Made by a program: the position numbers and the translations under genes. The notes beneath the pieces are model-generated. The model worked only from the letters and a program-made list of their open reading frames with translations. It did not search any database and was not told the origin of the DNA. Source: Pedobacter zeaxanthinifaciens (GTDB lineage: Bacteria > Bacteroidota > Bacteroidia > Sphingobacteriales > Sphingobacteriaceae). From it: DNA of 64,000 nucleotides. The stretch is from assembly GCF_003313335.1 (NCBI RefSeq), contig NZ_QMHP01000008.1, positions 95,383-159,382 on the forward strand, in the 5' to 3' direction. How positions within the stretch are numbered: the stretch's first letter is position 1; the number at the start of each line of letters is the position of its first letter. Positions 17,996-26,920 of the stretch are shown in pieces.

Positions 17996-19162
17996 ATGAA
18001 AAAGGTAATTTGCTTCTTGGCCGTTTTAATAACCTTTGTTGCTGCCTTTCAATTGTTCCGACAAAAGGAAGGTGTCGAAAATGAATCATATACGATTAAC
18101 CTTCGTCACAACAAGTCTTACCATGACGAGACAGACGAGCTTATTTACAAAGGGTTACTGTGGTCGTTTTCGCAAGTTGGAGCAACTCTACCCAAAAAAA
18201 CAACAGCACGCGGAATTGAAAAAGTTACCGATACACTTTGGAGAATTGATGTGTCTAAGTTAGGTTTTCGGCCAGTGGTGTTGGAAAAGTGGCGAAGAAT
18301 AATAGCTGCTGCTAAAAATACTCAAGAGTATCATCTCTATGGTTCGATAATGTTGAATAGATTCGTCATTTGTTCCATTTATGCTAGTAATCATTACTAC
18401 GAAATGGTTCAAGCACCCAAAACCTACAGTGAGTTTTTGCATCCTAGCGTTAACGCATCTAGTAAAGCCGAATATGCTGTCGAAATTTCATCTGTGTCCA
18501 AAGGAGAACGATTAATAAGAATGGATACCACAGTTGAGGCTATAACAGCTCAACAATTTATTGCAGTAGAAGGATCGGGGCATTTTAGCCAAGGGAATTT
18601 TAAGGAAGAACTGTTTGAGCTGATTGATATGATGCCAAATGGACAGCTACGTTACTTAATTTACAGCCATAATGGTCGGTTGGTAAATGCCTCGCCAAAT
18701 TCTTACGGTGACGCAGGTAAGCCCGCCAAATGTATGTGGTGTCACGAATCCTATCTACTGGATAACTTTATGAGTACCCCCAATATCAAAGGTTACCTGA
18801 ACTATGAACAATTTGTATCACTAAATAAACGCAATAATGATAAGTTGATCAAGTATCGCAAACAACTATCAACTGAAATTAACTATGAGAATAAAAAAGA
18901 TCATGAACTGGCAGAAATCATGTATATCAGTTACATGGAACCATCTGCAGAAACCTTAGCTTTTGAGTGGCATTTAAGCATTGAGGAAATAAGACGGCAT
19001 TTGGCTAAATTACGCACACATCAACATCATGAATTTCCGTTTTTAGGACAACTCTATGATAGGCATGAGGTAGATAAATTAGCACCACATAAAAGTGTGC
19101 CTATTCCAAAATCAATTAGAGAACCTAATGATGATGAACCAAATTTACTTGGAGCTAACTAA
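17996..19162 (+). CDS. Membrane-anchored or exported protein with one CxxCH haem-type motif
   Basis: 388 residues, 4 bases after the GT87-like gene. An N-terminal hydrophobic segment (KKVICFLAVLITFVAAFQLF) serves as signal or anchor. The remainder should lie in the periplasm. A single CMWCH at residues 246-250 has the form of a covalent haem c attachment site. A conserved-looking segment precedes it (GSGHFSQGNFKEELFELIDM, then LRYLIYSHNGRLVNASPN). I do not recognise the family. It could be a c-type cytochrome-like redox or sensory protein, or the cysteines could bind metal. Its end overlaps the convergent GT2 gene by 8 bases. Confidence 0.7.
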   Translation: MKKVICFLAVLITFVAAFQLFRQKEGVENESYTINLRHNKSYHDETDELIYKGLLWSFSQVGATLPKKTTARGIEKVTDTLWRIDVSKLGFRPVVLEKWRRIIAAAKNTQEYHLYGSIMLNRFVICSIYASNHYYEMVQAPKTYSEFLHPSVNASSKAEYAVEISSVSKGERLIRMDTTVEAITAQQFIAVEGSGHFSQGNFKEELFELIDMMPNGQLRYLIYSHNGRLVNASPNSYGDAGKPAKCMWCHESYLLDNFMSTPNIKGYLNYEQFVSLNKRNNDKLIKYRKQLSTEINYENKKDHELAEIMYISYMEPSAETLAFEWHLSIEEIRRHLAKLRTHQHHEFPFLGQLYDRHEVDKLAPHKSVPIPKSIREPNDDEPNLLGAN

Positions 19163-19790
19163 ATATTTTTTCTTTCCTTACGCCCCATCTATGCATTAGG
19201 TAAGTGAAGGTTATTCGCAATATGCCTATTCCATAAACTAAGCTGTTTTTAAAAGAAATGGATGAGGCCTCCTTAAAATATTTTATTGGGCATGATACCT
19301 CTCCAATGTGAAACTTCTTGTTTATTAATTGAAGTAAAATTTGATTGTCGAAGATGAAATTATCGCTGTTCTTTTCAAAAGGAATTGCTTCCAGGCAACT
19401 GCTTTTATATGCTCTTAAACCTGTGTGGTATTCGCTTAATTTAGTGTTGAGCATCAAATTTTGAAATGCGGTGAGTATCCTATTAGAAACATATTTGTAG
19501 CGAGGCATTTTACCAACGATTGTCCTGTTGCCAATAATACGCGAACCAAGTACAACATCGTATACATCGTAAGCAATCATACTTACCATCGCTGGAATTA
19601 ATCTGGGATCATATTGGTAATCACCATGTAACATTAAAATGATATCTGCCTTTAAAGCAAGTGCCATCTGATAGCATTTCTTTTGATTCCCTCCATAACC
19701 CACATTTTTATCAAGTTTAATACAGTTTTTAATCAATAAGTTATCTTTCGCAATTTCAAAGGTTGCATCATTGCTGAAATCATCTACCAA
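19155..19790 (-). CDS. GT2 family glycosyltransferase (DPM1-like), probably frameshifted near its start
   Basis: 211 residues as read from the TTG at 19790, lacking the first ~35 of the family. The missing part is encoded upstream in the same frame (KKIIVVIPAYNAAKTIEDTY, then PPGFVDEIIL), but no start codon opens that frame. An ATG at 19895-19897 (MLNGKK) would fuse to it if the T run at 19880-19886 had one more base. What remains has LHGDYQYDPRLIPAMV and VVLGSRIIGN, typical of polyprenyl-phosphate mannose or glucose synthases. Such an enzyme could supply the lipid-linked donor for the GT87-like transferase. Either the assembly has an indel or the gene is off. It is the only minus-strand gene in this stretch. 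Confidence 0.75.
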   Translation of the reverse strand: MVDDFSNDATFEIAKDNLLIKNCIKLDKNVGYGGNQKKCYQMALALKADIILMLHGDYQYDPRLIPAMVSMIAYDVYDVVLGSRIIGNRTIVGKMPRYKYVSNRILTAFQNLMLNTKLSEYHTGLRAYKSSCLEAIPFEKNSDNFIFDNQILLQLINKKFHIGEVSCPIKYFKEASSISFKNSLVYGIGILRITFTYLMHRWGVRKEKIFS

Positions 19791-19924
19791 TATGATTTCG
19801 TCTACGAAGCCAGGAGGAATGGTATGGTAGGTGTCTTCTATTGTTTTTGCGGCGTTATAGGCCGGAATAACTACAATAATTTTTTTCCGTTTAACATATT
19901 GTAAATTTACTTTCTACTTCGACT

Positions 19925-20731
19925 ATGACAAAACAATTTGACTTCACAGCTTCCTACTACGACCAAGAATTCACAAACACTAAAATTGGTATAGCACAAC
20001 GAAATATAGTTCTTAAATTCTTAGATAAAAATCTACAGGGATTAAAAAACGTAGATATTTTTGAATTGAATTGCGGAACCGGGGAAGATGCGCAGTGGTT
20101 TGGTGAAAAAAAGCAAGTGAATAGCATCCTAGCAACCGACATCTCTGAGAAGATGGTAGAGGTGGCAGAACAAAAAAATAAAACTAATTTAAAGGCAAGT
20201 TTTAGGTTAGAAGACGCCTCTAATTTGTCTCCAATCGTTTTGGAAAAACGGTTTGACATTATCCATTCTAACTTCGGTGGACTGAATTGCTTAGATCGGT
20301 TTGAAATCGAATCTCTGCTTCAGCAGCTATCGTTAATGCTAAAGCCAAATGGCTGTATTTACTTGGTATTAATGCCTACAGTTTGTATTTGGGAATCCTT
20401 TTATTTTTGTTTAAAACTGAATTGGAAAAATGTATTCCGACGCTACACTAAGGACTCAGTAAACGCCCAACTAAATGCGGATAATTTCGTGAAAACTTGG
20501 TATTATTCTCCAAAAACCCTCAAGCGTCTTTTGCCTCCATCGTTAAAAATTACTAACTTTCAAACAGTTGGGTTTTTTATATGGCCATCTTATTTAAATG
20601 CATGGGCAACAAAGTGCCCTGCGCTTTTTAATTTGCTTGTTAAACTAGAAAATTTAGTTAAAGGGCTCAGCTTTTTGTGTTTTTTTAGTGATCATTATAT
20701 GGTTAAAATCACTAGCTCTGGAAAAAATTAA
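19925..20731 (+). CDS. Class I SAM-dependent methyltransferase
   Basis: 268 residues, cytoplasmic. Motif I is DIFELNCGTGEDAQWF, with the acidic strand 2 end at ILATDISEKMVEVAEQ and motif IV near FDIIHSNFGGLNC. The C-terminal third is hydrophobic and aromatic (GCIYLVLMPTVCIWESFYF), suggesting a lipid or glycolipid substrate or membrane contact. It is divergent from the GT2 gene with only 27 bases to that gene's probable ATG, and 12 bases ahead of the second radical SAM gene. The target atom and substrate are not known. Confidence 0.82.
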   Translation: MTKQFDFTASYYDQEFTNTKIGIAQRNIVLKFLDKNLQGLKNVDIFELNCGTGEDAQWFGEKKQVNSILATDISEKMVEVAEQKNKTNLKASFRLEDASNLSPIVLEKRFDIIHSNFGGLNCLDRFEIESLLQQLSLMLKPNGCIYLVLMPTVCIWESFYFCLKLNWKNVFRRYTKDSVNAQLNADNFVKTWYYSPKTLKRLLPPSLKITNFQTVGFFIWPSYLNAWATKCPALFNLLVKLENLVKGLSFLCFFSDHYMVKITSSGKN

Positions 20732-20743
20732 GCGCTTAAATTT

Positions 20744-22138
20744 ATGGTGGTTCTAACACATGGATATTTTATTGATGAAGATGCTGCCGAGCAGCAGATC
20801 ATGAAGCCATACCCGCCGTTGGGGATTCTTTACCTTTCTTCTTTTTTAGAGGAACAAGGTATAGCTAACGAAGTTTTTGATAGTACGTTCTCAAGTTTTA
20901 ACGAATTGAGCAACTACCTGATTTCGAATAGCCCATTGGTGCTAGGGATATACGTAAACTTGGTTACCAAATTGAATGTCGTAAAACTATTAAGGTTTGT
21001 TAATACACATCAGGCGCTAAAGAAAGTGAAAGTAGTTTTAGGCGGACCGGATGTAAGGTACAATAAGGAAGCGTATTTGAAGCTGGGTGCTAATTATATT
21101 GTACTGGGAGAAGGTGAAGAAACATTTGGTGAATTGGTAGCAGCAATTATCCGCCAAGATAAAGTTGATCATATACCCGGCATTTCTTTTTTAGACAAGG
21201 GCAAGGTATTTACTAATCCAGAACGTCCACTCAACAAGGAGCTTGACAAACTTCCTTTTCCAAATAGGAAAAAGATTGATTTAGCTAAGTATTTGGCTAC
21301 TTGGAAGCAGTATCATGGCTATAGCTCAATCACCATTAGCACCATGCGGGGTTGCCCATACACTTGTAAATGGTGCAGCAGGGGAGTTTATGGTAAAAGC
21401 TATCGAAGGCGCACTCCTGCTAATGTAGTGGAAGAGTTGGAATATATTGCTCAACAATACAATCCTGATAACATTTGGTTTGTAGATGATGTATTTACCA
21501 TAAGTCATAAGTGGCTTGTAGAATTCGCTACAATAGTGAAAGAGAAAAACCTCAATATTAAATACGAATGTATCACACGAGCTGATAGGATGAATGATGA
21601 GGTGATCAAATTGCTTAAGCAAAGCGGTTGCTATAGGGTTTGGATTGGCGCAGAAAGTGGTAGTCAAAACATTATTGATTTGATGGACAGGCGTGTAGAT
21701 GTAGATTTAGTACAGCAGATGATAAGAGCAGCAAAACAAAATGACATAGAGGCAGGAACATTTATCATGTTGGGCTATCCCGAGGAAACAGAACAAGATA
21801 TTAAGCAAACATTAAAACACCTAAAAAAGGCTAATCCAACGTTTTATACAATTACCATTACTTATCCAATTAGAGGTACCGAACTATTTCAGCAAGTGGA
21901 GGCTTCAAGTAATGTAGCTGACCTCGATTTTGCTACTACAACGGACAGGCAAATTGCATTTAAACAGACATTTAGCAAAAAATATTACCAGTACGCAATT
22001 CAGTGGATCAATAGTGAAATGACTTTTCTTCAGCGAAAAGAACGTGACTTGGCTTGGCACGATAGTTTAAAGGCGAAGCTAAAATCAGTTAAAGCTCGAA
22101 TAGGCATGTATCTAGAAAAAAGGAAATTAGTGGCATGA
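20744..22138 (+). CDS. Radical SAM enzyme with B12-binding-type N-terminal domain (2)
   Basis: 464 residues with the same layout as the enzyme at 14969. The N-terminal cobalamin-type domain contains KPYPPLGILYLSSFLEEQG, VVLGGPDVRYNKEAYLKLGA and YIVLGEGEETFGEL. The radical SAM core has CPYTCKWC (Cys 204, 208, 211), FVDDVFT and GAESGSQNIIDLMDRR. The two share the segment RGCP..C.WC....YG..Y..R.P..VV.EL, so they are paralogues that probably treat related substrates. The gene follows the methyltransferase by 12 bases and overlaps the next start (ATGA). Confidence 0.88.
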   Translation: MVVLTHGYFIDEDAAEQQIMKPYPPLGILYLSSFLEEQGIANEVFDSTFSSFNELSNYLISNSPLVLGIYVNLVTKLNVVKLLRFVNTHQALKKVKVVLGGPDVRYNKEAYLKLGANYIVLGEGEETFGELVAAIIRQDKVDHIPGISFLDKGKVFTNPERPLNKELDKLPFPNRKKIDLAKYLATWKQYHGYSSITISTMRGCPYTCKWCSRGVYGKSYRRRTPANVVEELEYIAQQYNPDNIWFVDDVFTISHKWLVEFATIVKEKNLNIKYECITRADRMNDEVIKLLKQSGCYRVWIGAESGSQNIIDLMDRRVDVDLVQQMIRAAKQNDIEAGTFIMLGYPEETEQDIKQTLKHLKKANPTFYTITITYPIRGTELFQQVEASSNVADLDFATTTDRQIAFKQTFSKKYYQYAIQWINSEMTFLQRKERDLAWHDSLKAKLKSVKARIGMYLEKRKLVA

Positions 22139-22830
22139 GAAAAATAATTCAGCAACTTAATAAGCCTTTAAGTAGGTATGTTTTGCAGCCATTGTATCAT
22201 TGGTACGGATCATCTTCGCGTAGGGCTAAATTAAAAGGTATGGATTTAGTGGTTTCACCAGGGGTTTTTCATCCTGTTTTTTTCTTCAGCACTAAGATTT
22301 TGTTGAACTGGTTAGATCGCAACGAGGTGAAAGACAGAAGCCTACTTGAAATAGGAAGTGGGAGCGGGGCGGTAGCCATTTATGCCGCAAAAAAAAAGGC
22401 CTCAGTAACTGCAGTTGACATTAACCCTGCGGCATGTGCATGTACAAAATCAAATGCTGAACGCAATGGACAACGTTTAAGTGTATATCAGTCGGATTTA
22501 TTAGATATGGTACCACAAATGCAATTTGACATCATTTTAATAAACCCACCATATTTTCCAAAAACACCTCAAAACTATGCTGAGCAGGCGTGGTATTGTG
22601 GTGAAGATTTCAGTTTTTTTGAACGTTTATTTCGTGAAATAAGTGCTTACATGCAATCTTATGCCAAAATAATTTTGGTGCTAAGCGAGCATTGTGAGAT
22701 ACGTCAGATACGAGAAATAGCCGAAAAAAATCAGCTAATTTGGAACCAAATAGAACGGCACGATCGTATAATTGAGCAAAATTATCTGTTTGAAATTAAT
22801 AAATATAGTTTCGCTTCCAGTGATGGCTAA
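22135..22830 (+). CDS. HemK/PrmC-like small-domain methyltransferase
   Basis: 231 residues. The methyltransferase fold has motif I SLLEIGSGSGAVAIYAA, the motif II acidic residue in VTAVDINPAAC, and the catalytic NPPY in IILINPPYFPKTP. NPPY marks transfer to a nitrogen (Gln, Asn or adenine) in the HemK and N6-adenine groups. It has no release-factor-binding N-terminal domain, so it is not PrmC. It is translationally coupled to the radical SAM gene by a 4-base overlap, which suggests an amine-bearing product of that enzyme as a possible target. This is inference. Confidence 0.78.
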   Translation: MRKIIQQLNKPLSRYVLQPLYHWYGSSSRRAKLKGMDLVVSPGVFHPVFFFSTKILLNWLDRNEVKDRSLLEIGSGSGAVAIYAAKKKASVTAVDINPAACACTKSNAERNGQRLSVYQSDLLDMVPQMQFDIILINPPYFPKTPQNYAEQAWYCGEDFSFFERLFREISAYMQSYAKIILVLSEHCEIRQIREIAEKNQLIWNQIERHDRIIEQNYLFEINKYSFASSDG

Positions 22831-22990
22831 AAATAGCGTTAAAAAAGCAATAAAGATGGTAATGATGCTTGCAAAGAAAATGCTGGTTTGTGAATTCAGT
22901 ATTTAATAAGGCTACAAGTTATTGATTATCAACAACTGATTGCCATAATTTATAGATAAACCTATTGAAAATAATATTAGTAAAATTAAA

Positions 22991-24526
22991 GTGAACAAAG
23001 TCATACTCTTCAATCCACGAAGTGCTAAAAATAAGCATCGCGTTCCTATCGGAATTCTGCAAGTGGCAGCTTCTATACACGGTAAATGGGAATATGTCAT
23101 TGTTGATGGGAATATGGAAACAGATCCCGGCGCAAAGATAGAAGCATACTTGCGGACAGGAGAATATAAATATTTTGGATGCACAGTAATGCCGGGGCCG
23201 CAACTTAAAGAAGCTATTCCAATTACCAAAAAAATTAGAGGCCAATTTCCAAATGTTGTAACTATTTGGGGAGGATATTTTGCCACCAACCAACATAAAG
23301 TAGTGCTAGATTCGGGATATGTAGATTATGTGATTAATGGCATAGGAGACTTAGCGTTTCCGGCTTTGCTTGATGCCTTAGATCAACAAAAACCTACAAT
23401 TCCGCTAATTAGTAACCTAATTTATAAACAAGATGGCCATATAATCAAGACACCAAAGGTGACCTTAATTGATATGGATGACTTGCCTTTACTGCCGTAT
23501 GATTATTTGAATACACTTTATCCACTTAAAAATTATTTGGGTAAAACCTATCTTGGAAACAAAACAATTGGCTATCATTCCAGTTTTGGATGCCCATTTA
23601 CATGTTCTTTTTGTGCAGTAGTACCCATTTTTGAGGCACGTTGGAAAGGCAAAAGTGCATCGTTAATTTATCAAGATATCAAGTTCCTAAAAAACAAATA
23701 TGGCGTTGACTCGGTGGAGTTTTTTGACAACAACTTTTTTGTTTCGGAAAAGCGAGTGGTGGAGTTTTGCCATTTAATTAAGGATGAAAATATTACTTGG
23801 TGGGGTGAAGGGAGGATAGATACCATTGATAAATACTCCGATGAATCGTTGAAATTGATGAGAGCATGTGGTTGTAAAATGATTTTTTTTGGCGCTGAGA
23901 GTGGGAATGATGAAATCCTTAAGCAGGTAGATAAGGGTGGTACACAGTCGCAGGCGCAAATGCTTAACTTCGTTAAACGTATGAAAGCTGTGGGTATTAT
24001 TCCGGAGTTTTCGTTTGTACTTGGTTTCCCGGCACCTACGGCTCAAAAGGTAATGCAGCAAGTTAATTTTGATATAAATTTCATCAAGAAAATCAAAGTA
24101 TTAAACCCAGCTACGGAAATCATTATTTACGTTTATAGCCCGGTACCAACCGAAGGTTCGGAGATGTACGAACAAGTAAAAGCATTAGGGTTTAAATTTC
24201 CACAACATCTTGATGATTGGCTGGATGATAATTGGCAAAAATTCGATTTGCGAAGAAATCCACTTACACCTTGGTTGAGCCCCAAAATCGTGAACAAAAT
24301 TCTTGATTTTGAACTAGTGATAAATGCCCGCTATCCAACCATATCTGATTTAAAATTAACTAAGTGGCAAATACGATTAATAAAGCTTTTATCTAGCTGG
24401 CGATATGCGCTTAATATTTTTAGTTATCCCTACGAGATAAAATTAGCAAATAGATTTTGGTTGAAATATAGGATGCCAAATACCGAAGGCGCAGAAGTAA
24501 TTTATACGTCAGAAAATGCTGAATAG
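22991..24526 (+). CDS. Radical SAM enzyme with B12-binding-type N-terminal domain (3)
   Basis: 511 residues, more distant from the other two. The N-terminal domain has KHRVPIGILQVAASIHG and NVVTIWGGYFATNQHKVV. The core has CPFTCSFC (Cys 201, 205, 208), FFDNNFFVSEKRVVEFC, GAESGNDEILKQVDKGG and FVLGFPAPTAQK. The C-terminus (~110 residues, to NTEGAEVIYTSENAE) is family-specific. It starts at GTG 22991, after a 160-base gap in which I see no clear promoter. Its last codons overlap the FkbM-type gene by 11 bases, so those two are probably coupled. Substrate unknown. Confidence 0.87.
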   Translation: MNKVILFNPRSAKNKHRVPIGILQVAASIHGKWEYVIVDGNMETDPGAKIEAYLRTGEYKYFGCTVMPGPQLKEAIPITKKIRGQFPNVVTIWGGYFATNQHKVVLDSGYVDYVINGIGDLAFPALLDALDQQKPTIPLISNLIYKQDGHIIKTPKVTLIDMDDLPLLPYDYLNTLYPLKNYLGKTYLGNKTIGYHSSFGCPFTCSFCAVVPIFEARWKGKSASLIYQDIKFLKNKYGVDSVEFFDNNFFVSEKRVVEFCHLIKDENITWWGEGRIDTIDKYSDESLKLMRACGCKMIFFGAESGNDEILKQVDKGGTQSQAQMLNFVKRMKAVGIIPEFSFVLGFPAPTAQKVMQQVNFDINFIKKIKVLNPATEIIIYVYSPVPTEGSEMYEQVKALGFKFPQHLDDWLDDNWQKFDLRRNPLTPWLSPKIVNKILDFELVINARYPTISDLKLTKWQIRLIKLLSSWRYALNIFSYPYEIKLANRFWLKYRMPNTEGAEVIYTSENAE

Positions 24527-25433
24527 TCAATTAATCAAGGTGTTAGATAATCATAATATTCAAGACATTGTACTTGTTGATGTTGGCGCTAAAGGTGCGT
24601 TGGAATATTTTCGCAATTTGTTAAGTATAACAGAGATGTACGCCTTTGAGCCTAATTACATTGAATGTGCAAACTTGACGAAACGCTATCTTAATCATAA
24701 ATTTAAGAAACTTCGCATTAACCAATATGCATTAGGCGTAGCCGACGTAGCGCAGGTTTCGCTTAATATCACCCAAAATGCTTCCATGAGTAGTTTGTTG
24801 ACACCCGATAAGGACAACTACTTAAAGCACTTCGGTCAATACAAGGAATTTGATAAGTGGGCAGATGCTATATCGGTAAAAAGCCAAGCTCCCGTACAAA
24901 TGAGAACTTTGGATAGCTATGTGCTTGAGCAGGGGATTAAACAAATAGACTATTTGAAAATAGATACACAGGGCAGCGAATTGGAAGTGTTGAAGGGGAG
25001 TAGCCAACTGTTGATTGATAAGAGCATCGCTGTAATAAAAGTAGAAGTTTCAACTATACCTGTATATAAAAATCAAGCGCTTTTTACCGATGTAGATGCC
25101 TTTTTGCGGAGTTTTGGGTATACACTTGTCGATTTCAGGACCTATCGGAGAGATGATTTTGCAACGCATGAACATTATGCACCTTGTGGCGATGCTATAT
25201 ATGTTGTTGATCGTTTGAATGGACAGTTTGGTTTTAAAGCGGCCATCATATTATTTAGTTTGGGATATAAAAGTTTGGCGCATAGATTTTTGGAGGATTA
25301 TGGCCTATCAAAAGATGAAATTCAAAGCATAGCTAAGCTTGGCAGTGTAGGTTTTGCTAGTAGGCTAAGAAAATTTCTAAGGCTTTTGCTGCCTCCAATA
25401 TTTGTTGAGGTTAAGCGTATACTTAGTAAATGA
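24516..25433 (+). CDS. FkbM family methyltransferase
   Basis: 305 residues. The FkbM O-methyltransferase domain covers about residues 15-225. It has VLVDVGAKGALEYF as motif I, MYAFEPNYIECANLTK, SMSSLLTPDKDN, and the late signature IDYLKIDTQGSELEVLKGS. Members methylate sugar or polyketide hydroxyls. The C-terminal ~70 residues, ending in a basic amphipathic stretch, are extra. The 11-base overlap with the third radical SAM gene suggests they act in sequence, plausibly on a surface sugar. Confidence 0.88.
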   Translation: MLNSQLIKVLDNHNIQDIVLVDVGAKGALEYFRNLLSITEMYAFEPNYIECANLTKRYLNHKFKKLRINQYALGVADVAQVSLNITQNASMSSLLTPDKDNYLKHFGQYKEFDKWADAISVKSQAPVQMRTLDSYVLEQGIKQIDYLKIDTQGSELEVLKGSSQLLIDKSIAVIKVEVSTIPVYKNQALFTDVDAFLRSFGYTLVDFRTYRRDDFATHEHYAPCGDAIYVVDRLNGQFGFKAAIILFSLGYKSLAHRFLEDYGLSKDEIQSIAKLGSVGFASRLRKFLRLLLPPIFVEVKRILSK

Positions 25434-25450
25434 TAATTACTAACTATCTA

Positions 25451-25581
25451 AGAAACTGTTTAAATTTCTGTTGATTAACATACAGCTGTCATGTTGAGCT
25501 TTTCGAAACATTTTTTAACAAGTAGTCTCCGCCAAGCTCAGACTGACAAGTAAAAAGTTAAACTGAAATTTAAACAATTTC
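25451..25581. repeat. MITE-like palindromic element
   Basis: A 131-base element in the 350-base spacer between convergent genes. The ends are imperfect inverted repeats: AGAAACTGTTTAAATTTCTG (from 25451) against AACTGAAATTTAAACAATTT (to 25580). Nested inside are CTGTCATGTTGAGCTT and AAGCTCAGACTGACAAG, again inverted. No reading frame is present. It could also act as a bidirectional terminator. Nothing else is seen between 25582 and 25784. Confidence 0.65.
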
Positions 25582-25784
25582 TAATTCTTCATTGCTGTTT
25601 ATTAAAAAATGTCAAGCTTGGTAAGCGAGGGTTATTGCATTTATTGAAGTAATTGTAATTATGTTTTTAGATTTAGCTGAGGGCCAACGCAATATGCTGC
25701 TATCTTTCTGGTTATATTCACTTGTTCATTAAGCTTATTGCCGCTAGTTTTAACTTTATTTAATTTGATATCAAAATTTAAGGT

Positions 25785-26855
25785 TTAATAGTTTGACGCC
25801 GACTCTCCAAATTTACTATGATGTACTATTGAATAAAATTGAGTCATCGAAATAAGGTGGTTCGCCCAGCTAAATTTTCGAGCCCTTTTTATCCCTTTTT
25901 TTATCATTTCTGTTCTTTTTTGCAAGTGGTTTAAAGAAAGTATTTCGTTTACAAATGCATCAGGATTTTCGTAGTCGCTAATAAATATAGCTCCATCTTC
26001 TGCAATTTCTCTCAAGCATGGAATATCCGAACAAACTACTGGACACCCTGTTTTCATGGCTTCAAGAACAGGTAATCCAAAACCTTCATATTTACTTGGG
26101 TATATTAGGCAATGGGCAGTGTTATAATGATAGTTTAACTCATCGGTGCTGATGTTTTCGAAATGTTGTATCCTGTTCCCAAATTTCGATTTGTAAGTTT
26201 TCCATTCTGTTTTGTAGAACTTTTCGTTGCTAATTACCACCAGGTTATATTGAGGTAGTTTTTCGATAATATCGATACAAATCTGAAAATTCTTATAGTG
26301 GCTGCGCCTACCTACAAAAATGATTTTATTGTTAACCTTTTGAATGCCTTCTAACGGAAATAGTGTATCGGAACATCCGTGATGTATCACACAAATTTTT
26401 TTACTAAAAGCATCTGGGTAGTAAATTAACAGGTTTTTTTTGGTTTCTTCAGATACGCAAATAATACCATCGGCACGTTTAATAGCGATTTTTTGAAGCC
26501 ATTTTTTCACTGCTGCACGTATACCTTTTACGTGTCCCATCTCTGCCGCTAAATCATGTATGGTTACTACGTTAGCTATGTTTTTTTGTAAAGAAATACG
26601 CAAGTAACTGGAATGAAAAATGCTTTTTGGTTGCAGTTTTTTTAATAAGATGCGTGATAAGAAAAATGGATATCGATACTCTGACAGCTGTTTTGAACTG
26701 ATTTCTTTTATGGAGCAGGGATTTATCTTATTTGTGAGTACTTTAAAATCGATGGCCTTAGATTTGGACATTTCCGAGATTACCGATTTCCAATAAACGG
26801 ATATGCCACCAACCGACTGTAAGTGGAAAATAAAATCGTCGAGGTAGATCAACAT
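25785..26855 (-). CDS. Glycosyltransferase family 1/4 (GT-B fold)
   Basis: 356 residues, cytoplasmic or membrane-associated. The N-terminal acceptor domain has FHLQSVGGISVYWKSVI and VVTIHDLAAEMGH. The donor domain has IIFVGRRSHYKNFQICIDII and the nucleotide-sugar signature YPSKYEGFGLPVLEAMKTG, followed by PVVCSDIPCLREIAEDGA. The family retains configuration and adds hexoses to growing glycans. It is transcribed divergently from the flippase with 65 bases between starts, so both may share a control region. Sugar specificity cannot be read. Confidence 0.9.
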   Translation of the reverse strand: MLIYLDDFIFHLQSVGGISVYWKSVISEMSKSKAIDFKVLTNKINPCSIKEISSKQLSEYRYPFFLSRILLKKLQPKSIFHSSYLRISLQKNIANVVTIHDLAAEMGHVKGIRAAVKKWLQKIAIKRADGIICVSEETKKNLLIYYPDAFSKKICVIHHGCSDTLFPLEGIQKVNNKIIFVGRRSHYKNFQICIDIIEKLPQYNLVVISNEKFYKTEWKTYKSKFGNRIQHFENISTDELNYHYNTAHCLIYPSKYEGFGLPVLEAMKTGCPVVCSDIPCLREIAEDGAIFISDYENPDAFVNEILSLNHLQKRTEMIKKGIKRARKFSWANHLISMTQFYSIVHHSKFGESASNY

Positions 26856-26920
26856 ATTTGCAAAATATAACTTTATTTGCTCAGAATAAAATTTATCTAC
26901 TTTCCTAACAACCTACCTTA

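Noticed and set aside
18036-18263. Overlapping 75-codon frame in the start of the CxxCH gene, considered as a sign of frameshift
   Set aside because: The main frame runs unbroken from signal segment to C-terminus, so no shift is needed.
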